From the NCBI RefSeq assembly GCF_001691565.1, contig NZ_MAYO01000003.1, positions 1,090,756 to 1,154,755 of the forward strand: 64,000 nucleotides of DNA, in the 5' to 3' direction. Position 1 is the first letter of the stretch; each line of letters begins with the position of its first letter. This document shows positions 7,103-14,636 of this stretch, piece by piece. Below the pieces are notes generated by a model. That model saw only the letters and a program-made list of their open reading frames with translations, was not told the origin of the DNA and did no database searches. The position numbers were made by a program, and so were the translations under genes. The DNA is from Microbacterium oleivorans. Its GTDB lineage: Bacteria > Actinomycetota > Actinomycetes > Actinomycetales > Microbacteriaceae.

Positions 7103-9248
7103 TAGCCGCGGCGCGCCCCTCGAGCTGCGCGCGCTCGATCGCCGCGCCGACGGGCGCATCTGCAGGGAAGTGCACCGCCGCGGCCGGGGGACCGGGCAGA
7201 ATCTCGACGCGCAGCGACGTCGCCCCGGCGCGCGCCTCGGCGGGGATCCGCCACGGCCGGCCGGTCCACAGCGCATCCGCCACGAGCCGATCGCCGTCCC
7301 ACATCCGCGCGACGTCGCCGTGCCAGTCGAGGGCGAGTGTCCGGTCGTCGTCCGGCGCGACAGAGACCTGCACGACCGCGGCATCCGACCAGTCCAGCGG
7401 CACCGACGCCCGTCCCGACGCGCCGACCACGGCCGACGGCACCGACCCCGCCTCGCGTTCGATCGTGCAGGTCACGGCTTCGTCGTCGACGGATGCCGCG
7501 GGCGCGACCGCCCGCCACCCGGCATCCGTCAGCATCTCGATCTTCGACGGCCCGGCGAACGTGACCCGACCGTCAGCCGAGACCACACCACCGGGCGCCC
7601 ACACGAGCTCGTCGTCGACGATCGCGACGGCGTCGGCGTCGACCTCGGCGAGCAGCAAGACCCGCGCGACGACCATGCCCCCGCGGGAGAGTTCGACGAG
7701 CCGACCACGACCGCCGGGCTCGACCTCGACGATGTCGGCATCGGCATCGAGCGCGCCGCGGATGCCGGGGGTCTCGGTCGCGACGAGGAGCGGCACCTCT
7801 CGCCAGACGAGCTCGGTGACCGGCTGCGCCGTCATCCAGGTGAGGGTCGCATCGCCGACAGCCAGTCCGAACGGCCACGCGAAGGCCGCGCCTGAGGGGA
7901 TGTCGACGGCGGGGAAGGTCGCGATCCCGCCGATCTCGAACGCCACGCCCTCGTGGGGTGGGAGCTCGACACCAGGCTGGCGGTTCACGACGAACACGAA
8001 ACCGCTGCGCCCGTCGGAGCGAACCGACCAGCGCAGGCCCGTCACGTCCGGCGAGTCGACCGCGTCCACGGGGAACGACGCCGGCATTTCGGCGAGCGCG
8101 GCACCCCAGCGCTTCAGCAGCAGATGCTGGCGCCGCAGCGCGAACCAGCTCGGGCGCACCATGCCGTCGACCTGCACGGGCGCGCCGAAGTCGTAGGCGA
8201 GCTCGACGAAGTCGTTCGGCGCGCCGGTCTCGTGCGACTCCTGCAGGTGGCGCCGCGGGTTCCGGCCGTCGGCGTACATGTAGTACCCCTGCCAGACGCT
8301 CCCCGAGGCGAGCTTCGCGAGGGCGAGTGCCGAGACATCGGATGCCGGGACGTCGAGCCGCCGGTGGTACGCCGAAGCCATCCCGCCGCCGAGCTCGCAG
8401 GTCGCGAACGGGTACGGCTCGACCGCGTCGCGGGCGGAGACGACTCCGCCCCCGCGGTGATCGGCGCCGATCGAGTCGTCGTCGCGCCGAGGTGAGGGGT
8501 AGAAGTTCGAGAAGCTCCGCAGGTCGGGTCCGGCGTCGGCGTCGGCCCAGAACGACTCCGGATAGCCGCCGTACACCGGCAACGCGCCGGCGGGCACCTG
8601 CGCGCCGCCCCACGCGGTGGCGGTCCAGATCGGCGCGCCGATCCCGTGCGCCTCGGCCATCTCGCGGAGCCGCTCGAGGTGCGCTGCACCGTCGTACAGC
8701 TCGTTGTCGACCTGCACCGACAGCAGCGGGATGCCGGCGACCTCGACCGCGAGCCGGGCGTACCAGGCGTCGACGACCGCGAGGTAGTCGGGGTCGTTCG
8801 TGCGCAGCGGCATCCCGGAGTCGGCGAGCCAGTCGGGCAGGCCGCCGTGCCGCGCCTCGGCGTGGGCGTAGGGACCGATGCGCAGGATCAGTCCGAGCCC
8901 TGCGCGCTGCGCTTCGACGGCGAATGCCCGCAGGTCGAGGTCGCCGGTGAAGTCGACCTCGCCGCGCTGCGGCTCGTGGTGGTTCCACAGCACATACGTG
9001 GCGACATGGGTGAGCCCGCCGGCGCGCGCCGCGCGCAGCACCTCGGCCCACCGCGCCCTCGGCACGCGGCTGTAGTGCATCTCACCCGAGACCGGGAAGA
9101 CCGCGGCATCCGCTTGCCGAATCGCCCTCGTCGTGACCGTCACCCCCGACGCATCGCCCGCGCTCGGACGGACGTCGGCGGCGGGCGCCGGGCTCGGCAC
9201 CGGGACATCGATCCAGTGGGTGCGTTGCTTCAAAACTTCCCGTGACAT
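7092..9248 (-). CDS. Divergent GH35-like beta-galactosidase
   Basis: A 718-residue protein whose first 300 residues follow the GH35 barrel: SGEMHYSRVPRARWAEVLRAAR near 54-75, WNHHEPQRGEVDF near 88-100, proposed acid/base Glu183 in QVDNELY and nucleophile Glu285 in CELGGGM. It differs from the canonical enzyme at 4099 by QVDNEL in place of QIENEY and by a longer C-terminal beta region (residues 400-718). No signal peptide is seen. ATG 9248 is chosen because a GGGGG run precedes it; ATG 9260 is an alternative. The last residues (ATGR) and the stop codon are written by the tandem repeat array. Confidence 0.75.
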   Translation of the reverse strand: MSREVLKQRTHWIDVPVPSPAPAADVRPSAGDASGVTVTTRAIRQADAAVFPVSGEMHYSRVPRARWAEVLRAARAGGLTHVATYVLWNHHEPQRGEVDFTGDLDLRAFAVEAQRAGLGLILRIGPYAHAEARHGGLPDWLADSGMPLRTNDPDYLAVVDAWYARLAVEVAGIPLLSVQVDNELYDGAAHLERLREMAEAHGIGAPIWTATAWGGAQVPAGALPVYGGYPESFWADADAGPDLRSFSNFYPSPRRDDDSIGADHRGGGVVSARDAVEPYPFATCELGGGMASAYHRRLDVPASDVSALALAKLASGSVWQGYYMYADGRNPRRHLQESHETGAPNDFVELAYDFGAPVQVDGMVRPSWFALRRQHLLLKRWGAALAEMPASFPVDAVDSPDVTGLRWSVRSDGRSGFVFVVNRQPGVELPPHEGVAFEIGGIATFPAVDIPSGAAFAWPFGLAVGDATLTWMTAQPVTELVWREVPLLVATETPGIRGALDADADIVEVEPGGRGRLVELSRGGMVVARVLLLAEVDADAVAIVDDELVWAPGGVVSADGRVTFAGPSKIEMLTDAGWRAVAPAASVDDEAVTCTIEREAGSVPSAVVGASGRASVPLDWSDAAVVQVSVAPDDDRTLALDWHGDVARMWDGDRLVADALWTGRPWRIPAEARAGATSLRVEILPGPPAAAVHFPADAPVGAAIERAQLEGRAAATGR

Positions 9249-9713
9249 CGAAACCCCCATCGGCTCAGTCGCGATCGCGTCCCTCGAGCCTACGAACCGC
9301 GGATGCCGCTCCAGCGACGACCAGCGAATCGTCCAGGCATGCCGCGGCATCCGCCATGCCGGGTGATCGGCGCACGGGGCGAGCCTGACGAGCGGTCGTC
9401 GGAGCGAGTTCCGCTGACTCGAGCCCCAGGCCTATTGAGATCCTTCCCGCGTCGCCCGCGATCCCATCGATGAACGAGGCATCCCTGAGGCGGCATAGGG
9501 CTTCGGCGAAGACTGCGCGAATCGAACGTGCACGAGCCGCTACCAAACTCTGAACCAGATCCGCCCGCCTATTCCCGACGCTGATCCGCCACGCCGCCGG
9601 CGTGTCCCCTCTTCGGGGGACATTCGCGGTTTTCGATTGCAATCGGCCTATTCGGGCCTTTACGGTCAGGATCAGACGAGGTATCCCTCGTCGAAACCAA
9701 GCGGGGGGAAATT
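9249..9713. other. 465-base intergenic region, left edge of the probable island
   Basis: No intact gene is visible. Bases up to about 9350 still carry the genome's GGATGCCG word (9300 and 9344) and look native. From about 9370 to 9713 the sequence is more A+T rich. It includes a 17-base segment (GCGATCCCATCGATGAA, at 9458-9474) repeated inside the lipoprotein gene downstream, so a decayed gene fragment is possible. A GGGGGGAA ribosome-binding sequence ends the region. Confidence 0.5.
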
Positions 9714-10184
9714 GTGAACAAGGCACGAATCAAGGCGTCTGCATTGGCTGTCGCGGCGCTGGTAGTCGGCTCGGTGGTGGCTCTTGGCGCACCAGCGTCG
9801 GCGAACTCCGACTCGAGCACGAAGAGCTACCCAGGCGGGAAACTCACCGCGTACGTGTACATCCAAGACTGGTCGGACGCAAACAATTGCGGTTCATTCA
9901 CGACTCGTGCGTCGTCGACGAAGACACTGTCTTACATCAGCAACCACGTCGACTGGGATCCGATCGGGATCGGCGCAAGCGCGAGCATCAAGGGCGTCGG
10001 CAGTGTTTCAGTCTCTGGAAACAACGGAGCTTCTCCGTCAGCAACCGTGACGAACAAGTCGGCGAAGACAGCTGGAATCTCGGGGATCGTGTGTATGTCG
10101 TGGTCCACGATCTACCTTGGGGTCTTTTCGACGGCTGAGACCAAGGTGGGTGGCGTCCTCTACCCCATCTCCGCGCACGTCTAA
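9714..10184 (+). CDS. Small secreted protein, possible bacteriocin-like or effector precursor
   Basis: A 156-residue protein with a clear Sec signal peptide: KARIK, a hydrophobic core and APASA with cleavage after residue 30. The mature part of about 126 residues is rich in Ser, Thr, Gly and Val. It has two cysteines (Cys59 in NNCGS, Cys127 in GIVCMSW) that could form one disulfide. It resembles no family I can name. GTG start with an upstream GGGGGGAA. The next gene begins on the base after its stop, and an ABC ATPase and permease follow. This order (small secreted protein, large exported or membrane protein, short ATPase) recalls lactococcin-972-type loci, but sequence homology to that peptide is not evident. 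Confidence 0.65.
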   Translation: MNKARIKASALAVAALVVGSVVALGAPASANSDSSTKSYPGGKLTAYVYIQDWSDANNCGSFTTRASSTKTLSYISNHVDWDPIGIGASASIKGVGSVSVSGNNGASPSATVTNKSAKTAGISGIVCMSWSTIYLGVFSTAETKVGGVLYPISAHV

Positions 10185-11780
10185 GTGAGCCATCACCGAC
10201 CCGGGAGGGTCCAGTCCGCCTGGGCCCTCCCCCTCATCGTCATCACCCTGTTCACGGGTTGCTCAGCGGAACCGGTGGTAACCGTGGATGCATCTCTCGC
10301 TCGCGTGCAGCAGACCTTGGCCGATGACTACGACGCCCTGCTCGACGATGTCGGGCTCGTATACAACCCGACGCGAAATCTGACTGAGCCGGTTGATCTC
10401 TATGGATCTGCGCTCCTAATGGAGGGACGCGCTCGCCTGGAGGACGGCCTCGATGGGGTTAGCATCGCTGCCCTCGCTGAAGAAGACATCACTGCATATC
10501 GGGAAACGACTCGTACTCCCGACGAATGGGTCACCAGTTCGCTCGCTCGCCTTGAGCTCGCGAGCGGCCAACGCCTCGAGCTCGAACCTGCTCCATTCGA
10601 GTTGGCTGTCGCCAGCGATCCCATCGATGAAGCAACTCATGTTTGGCTGTTGGCCCTCGCCGCCAAAGTGGACACATCGATCGCTCGACCCCCCATTCTG
10701 GAACGCGCGAGGGCGCTCGCCGAGCTGGGACGCGGCGGGGTGCTGGCTGCTTCACGAACGCTGTCGAGTTGTGAGCTTCTCGGCGGTTCCTGTGAATGGC
10801 ACGGACAGCTCACCACCTCAATGGATTTCTCGACGATTGAAGGAATCCTCGAGGTCGAGGCCGCCGGAATTCTCGATGCGCGCGGCGAGGTCGTTGATGG
10901 GTGGGACGCAAGTGCCGCGGCTTTCGACGCTGACGCGGCCCTGCGCCAACTCCGCGAAGGAGAGGATCTCCTCGCCGCGAGCTTGTCCAGCATCCTCGAT
11001 TCGGCGGGCGCCGACCAAGACTCTTTCGAAGCGTACTTGCAGCGAGCGGCCCCTCGCATCGACCCGGGCACGGGGCTTTACCGACTGGTTGTACATGAAC
11101 AGGGGACCATCTACGGCACATACGAGGCGCTGGCAACCCTTGGGGATGAGTTTCGAGACCTGGTAGCCGACCAGCCCACGGCGGACTACCTCAAGAAGCT
11201 CCTAACGGATGGCACCAGTCTTTCCCCGGTAGACAGAGCTCGCGCGCTCGCGATAGTTGCTGCCATCGAGCCTCTCGACTCGGAGCTGCAACGCCAGGTG
11301 TCGGAAACGAGTGAGACCTACGCGGGCACCCACCTCGGCCGGGACAACGCGCGAGAAGTACTCGATGTCCTCGATGCTCTCGCATGGCTGGAGGCGCAGC
11401 CAGGAGATGTAATTGTTGAGCCGTGGCCGCTCGTAGAGGAAGACGAACAGACTATTGATGCAATGTTGATCACCGCGCAGGATGGAGTGTTCGCAAACTC
11501 CGATGAGGTACTCACGGCCTATGCCGATCATTTAGACGATCTTGTGGCGTCGACCATCGCGCTTCAGGACGATAGCCCCCTCTTTCTTCACCGCCTTAGC
11601 GTCATTGCTAACCAGCCCGACGCACTCACGGGATCGGATGTGAAACAGTTGCGGGCCCGACTCTCCGCGTTGAAGGGGTGCGACGTGTCTACGGAAATGT
11701 ACCGAGTGACCCCAGACCCATCCTCTCCCTGTGAACTCCAGGTGACGCGAAAAGCAGTCAACTCCGGTTTTGGTCTATAG
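10185..11780 (+). CDS. Large lipoprotein of the secreted-protein/ABC operon
   Basis: A 531-residue protein with a lipoprotein signal: hydrophobic residues 14-22 and lipobox LFTGC, giving lipidated Cys26. The rest is soluble, mostly helical in appearance, with many Leu/Ala/Glu repeats and two cysteine pairs (SSCELLGGSCEW near 198-204, and KGC and PCEL near the C-terminus). I do not recognise the family. It starts with GTG immediately after the upstream TAA, so the two are certainly co-transcribed. It is likely anchored outside the membrane, where it could bind the small secreted protein, confer immunity or work with the FtsX-like permease. Its codon use is less G+C-biased than that of neighbouring regions. 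Confidence 0.6.
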   Translation: MSHHRPGRVQSAWALPLIVITLFTGCSAEPVVTVDASLARVQQTLADDYDALLDDVGLVYNPTRNLTEPVDLYGSALLMEGRARLEDGLDGVSIAALAEEDITAYRETTRTPDEWVTSSLARLELASGQRLELEPAPFELAVASDPIDEATHVWLLALAAKVDTSIARPPILERARALAELGRGGVLAASRTLSSCELLGGSCEWHGQLTTSMDFSTIEGILEVEAAGILDARGEVVDGWDASAAAFDADAALRQLREGEDLLAASLSSILDSAGADQDSFEAYLQRAAPRIDPGTGLYRLVVHEQGTIYGTYEALATLGDEFRDLVADQPTADYLKKLLTDGTSLSPVDRARALAIVAAIEPLDSELQRQVSETSETYAGTHLGRDNAREVLDVLDALAWLEAQPGDVIVEPWPLVEEDEQTIDAMLITAQDGVFANSDEVLTAYADHLDDLVASTIALQDDSPLFLHRLSVIANQPDALTGSDVKQLRARLSALKGCDVSTEMYRVTPDPSSPCELQVTRKAVNSGFGL

Positions 11781-11788
11781 GGAAATCA

Positions 11789-12427
11789 ATGCTCGAACTT
11801 CGCACAGTTAGTAAGTCCTACAATACGGGCGGCACGTATGTGCGAGCTCTTGCGGAAACATCCGTGCTGGCTCCGAACGGTGCTGTCGTTTGGCTGGCTG
11901 GCGCGTCCGGTTCGGGCAAATCGACGCTGCTCGGCATCGCCGGCCTGCTCACGCGGCCCGATTCGGGCACCGTGTTGCTCGATGGTGAGGACCTCACAGA
12001 TGCACCGGACGCACGAAGAACGGACGCTCGCCAGCGGCTGCTCGGCTTCGTCCCCCAGCAGCCGAGGCTGTTTGGAGATTTGACGGTGGAACAGAACGTG
12101 TCGCTCGCCCACACGCGCACGCAGCACGACAGGATCGCGTCGTCCCTTGCGTTAGTCGGAATCTCCCATCGCGCCCGGAGCCTGGCCAAGACGCTCTCTG
12201 GCGGGGAGCAGCAACGGGTCGCGATAGCGAGAGCCGTACAGCATGCACCCGCCGCCGTGCTCGCGGATGAGCCGACGTCCTCACTCGACGACGAGAACGC
12301 GCAGACGGTGCTGGGATTGTTCCGGCGATTGGCCGACGAGGGGCGATGCGTATTGATCGCATCGCATGATGCTCGTGTCGGAAGTATCGCCGACGCGATA
12401 GTCAATCTCATGGCAGGTGCAAGGTGA
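11789..12427 (+). CDS. ABC transporter ATP-binding protein (LolD/MacB or bacteriocin-export type)
   Basis: A 212-residue single-domain ATPase. Walker A is GASGSGKST (38-46), Q-loop Gln90, signature LSGGE (136-140) and Walker B VLADE (Glu161), followed by an ASHD switch. The short length matches LolD/MacB-type ATPases and the lactococcin-972 group. It lies 8 bases after the lipoprotein gene and overlaps the permease start by four bases. It would power a mechanotransmission-type permease that acts on periplasmic or cell-surface substrates rather than pumping through the membrane. Confidence 0.85.
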   Translation: MLELRTVSKSYNTGGTYVRALAETSVLAPNGAVVWLAGASGSGKSTLLGIAGLLTRPDSGTVLLDGEDLTDAPDARRTDARQRLLGFVPQQPRLFGDLTVEQNVSLAHTRTQHDRIASSLALVGISHRARSLAKTLSGGEQQRVAIARAVQHAPAAVLADEPTSSLDDENAQTVLGLFRRLADEGRCVLIASHDARVGSIADAIVNLMAGAR

Positions 12428-13635
12428 GGCCGATTCGCCTCGCGGGGTGGCTCATTCCCGCAGCCGTGCGCCGCGCGGCAACCGCTCTCACCATTGGCGC
12501 CCTCAGCGTGGGACTGTTTGGCGTCGCGCTACCGGCCATCGCGCACTCCGCGACAGCCACCGCGGAACGATCCGACGGACTTGGAGCAGCCGTGCTTCGG
12601 ACCGTCGAAGTGGGTGCGTTCGGCATGGAAGCCGACCCGAGACCGCTGACCCGTGAGAACCTCGATGCCCTCGCAAACAAAGACGGGGTGGAATCGGTAC
12701 AGGGCTGGGTGCAGGTGGACTTCGTCATCACGTCTGCGAACGGGTCAGTCTCAGTATCATTGACGCCTCGAATCTCCGCGGTACAGCCACCCCTGATAGA
12801 CGGGCGGGAACCTGCGGGCCCTGGCGAGGTCGTCATCTCGCAGGGGGCATCGACCGAACTTGGCGTCGCAGTCGGCACAACTGTCGAGACTCAACACATT
12901 CGGCGCGACGCTGGTGGTGTGGGATCCGGAGTCGACTCGACCGCGGAAGTCGTCGGCATCTACGACGACCGTGTCGCAGGCGTTGACGGCCCAAGCGCGG
13001 GCTACGCAATCGACAGAATGGTGATGGGCTCCGTAGCCGATGCCGGTGGACACACTCTCGATTGGGTCGACGCGAATTTCACCTACCCAAAGGCCTACGT
13101 CGTGTTGCGCGACGTTGCCAACGTCCCCGAGTTCGTCGGAGAGCTTCAGAACGATGGGTATGCTCCCTCAAGCCTCGCTTCCATGCTCACGGGAGTCACG
13201 TCCGCGCAAAGCTTCTTGCTGGGGCTTCGACCTATCCTCACGGCGGTCGTGGTCCTCCTCCTCGTGATACTCGGGTGGACGACGTCGGCGACCGCACTCG
13301 CAGCACGTAGAGGGGAAATCGGCGTGCTTCGAGCGCTCGGCTGGCGACGGCGCGAAGTCGTTGGTACTTTCATCCTCCAACTGGGCGCCCAGGGCGCCGC
13401 CGTAGGAATCATCGGAGCATTGCTGGCCGCATTCGGGGGCGCCACGCTTCACCTTGCCGGGGGCGTGACCTTGTTCGGGGTATCTGTGACGCTCCCGCTT
13501 GACGCTTCGTTCGCGGGAACGCTTGGGTGGCTCGCTTTCGGCGCGATCATATGTTTTACGTTAGGGGCGCTGGTCCCTGCGGCGCGCGCCTCCTCCTTCG
13601 AGCCCGACGAGGTTTTGCGCGACCTGCCGCGATAG
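12424..13635 (+). CDS. FtsX/MacB-family ABC permease
   Basis: A 403-residue permease with the four-helix FtsX plan: one N-terminal helix (residues 20-40), a large extracytoplasmic domain of about 200 residues, then three helices near 265-290, 315-340 and 370-390. The cytoplasmic RRGEIGVLRALGWRRREV loop is the typical ATPase contact of the family. The GTG start overlaps the ATPase stop (GTGA). It is the last gene of the operon; 28 bases later the convergent AraC gene ends. Together with the ATPase it should transmit force to outer partners, most simply the operon's lipoprotein or secreted protein. Confidence 0.85.
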   Translation: MRPIRLAGWLIPAAVRRAATALTIGALSVGLFGVALPAIAHSATATAERSDGLGAAVLRTVEVGAFGMEADPRPLTRENLDALANKDGVESVQGWVQVDFVITSANGSVSVSLTPRISAVQPPLIDGREPAGPGEVVISQGASTELGVAVGTTVETQHIRRDAGGVGSGVDSTAEVVGIYDDRVAGVDGPSAGYAIDRMVMGSVADAGGHTLDWVDANFTYPKAYVVLRDVANVPEFVGELQNDGYAPSSLASMLTGVTSAQSFLLGLRPILTAVVVLLLVILGWTTSATALAARRGEIGVLRALGWRRREVVGTFILQLGAQGAAVGIIGALLAAFGGATLHLAGGVTLFGVSVTLPLDASFAGTLGWLAFGAIICFTLGALVPAARASSFEPDEVLRDLPR

Positions 13636-13663
13636 CAGCAAGTGCCGCGCCCGCGGCATCCGC

Positions 13664-14581
13664 TCACCCCTTGCGGTGCTCCCGGTAGGCCGTCGGAGCC
13701 ACCCCGTGAGTGATGCGGAACCGGCGGGAGAAGTAGAACGGGTCGTCCATGCCGACGCGGCGGCCGATCTCGGCGACGGGGAGGTCGGTGGTGTCGAGCA
13801 GGCGCCGTGCGCGCGCCATCTTCAGCGCGAGGTGGTGCGCGACGACGCCGCCCCCGGTCGCCTCGCGGAAGAGGGAGGCCAGGTGCGACGGCGACACCCC
13901 GACCATCGCGGCGAGCTCAGGGACGTGGACGCTCCCGTCGACGCGGTCCTCGAGATAGCGGAGCGCGCGCTCGAGTGGGGTGCCGTGCTCGGGGAGCAGT
14001 CGGTCGACCGCGAGCTGCGTGAGCAGCCGCCACGCCATGCCGGACGTCGCAACCAGACGCGCGGGCGTCGTGTCGCGCTCGAGCGACGTCGAGATCTCGT
14101 CGAGCATCGCCGTCGCCCGGTCGGCTCCGCGCAGCGACAGCGTCACGCGCGCCGGTGAGATGTCGGCTGCGTCGAGCAGCTCCGCGACGTCGGAACCGCG
14201 CACATGGCACCACCAGATCGTCCAGGGATCGTCGGCGGACGCACCGTATGAATGCGGGATGCCGCCGGGCAGCACGATCGCGGTCGACGAGCCGACGCGC
14301 GTGCGCTGTCCACCCGCCTCGACCCACCCGCTGCCGTCGACGCAGACGATCACGATTGTCTCGGCCGCGCCGTTCGGGCGGTGGCGCCCATGGTCGGCGG
14401 CGCGTGGGAAGTAGCCTGCATCCGTCACGACGATCCGACGCGTGACCGGCCTGAGCAATGCCGCCTCGACGAGCGGTCGCGGGACGACGCTCAACCTCTG
14501 CCGCTCGAAGCCTTCCGCCCGTTCCACGACCCCATCCTGCCACCCAGCGGCCACCGCGTCGCTGACCATCGGATCGTCCAT
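13664..14581 (-). CDS. AraC-family transcriptional regulator
   Basis: About 305 residues. An N-terminal cupin-like sugar-binding domain (with GSGWVEAGGQ and LPGGIPHSYGA) is followed by the double helix-turn-helix of AraC proteins in the last 100 residues (VPELAAMVGVSPSHLASLFREATG, then EIGRRVGMDDPFYFSRRFR). It is divergent from the DUF5107/TPR gene, so it probably controls the glycan genes 14637-19189. The start is uncertain: ATG 14581 is used here, ATG 14602 would add RRVG-containing residues and ATG 14569 would shorten it. Confidence 0.85.
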   Translation of the reverse strand: MDDPMVSDAVAAGWQDGVVERAEGFERQRLSVVPRPLVEAALLRPVTRRIVVTDAGYFPRAADHGRHRPNGAAETIVIVCVDGSGWVEAGGQRTRVGSSTAIVLPGGIPHSYGASADDPWTIWWCHVRGSDVAELLDAADISPARVTLSLRGADRATAMLDEISTSLERDTTPARLVATSGMAWRLLTQLAVDRLLPEHGTPLERALRYLEDRVDGSVHVPELAAMVGVSPSHLASLFREATGGGVVAHHLALKMARARRLLDTTDLPVAEIGRRVGMDDPFYFSRRFRITHGVAPTAYREHRKG

Positions 14582-14624
14582 GCCCACGCGGCGATCGGGC
14601 ATGGAGCGCCGACCCCGCCGACCG

Positions 14625-14630
14625 TAGATT
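14625..14630 (+). promoter_or_regulatory. -10 box TAGATT, leaderless start of the DUF5107/TPR gene
   Basis: Six bases separate TAGATT from the GTG at 14637, so transcription should begin at or next to the start codon. No ribosome-binding sequence is present. Confidence 0.55.
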
Positions 14631-14636
14631 CGCCTC

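Noticed and set aside
9714..10184. Direct assignment as lactococcin 972
   Set aside because: The gene order is similar, but no sequence motif of that peptide family is visible, so only an analogy is claimed.
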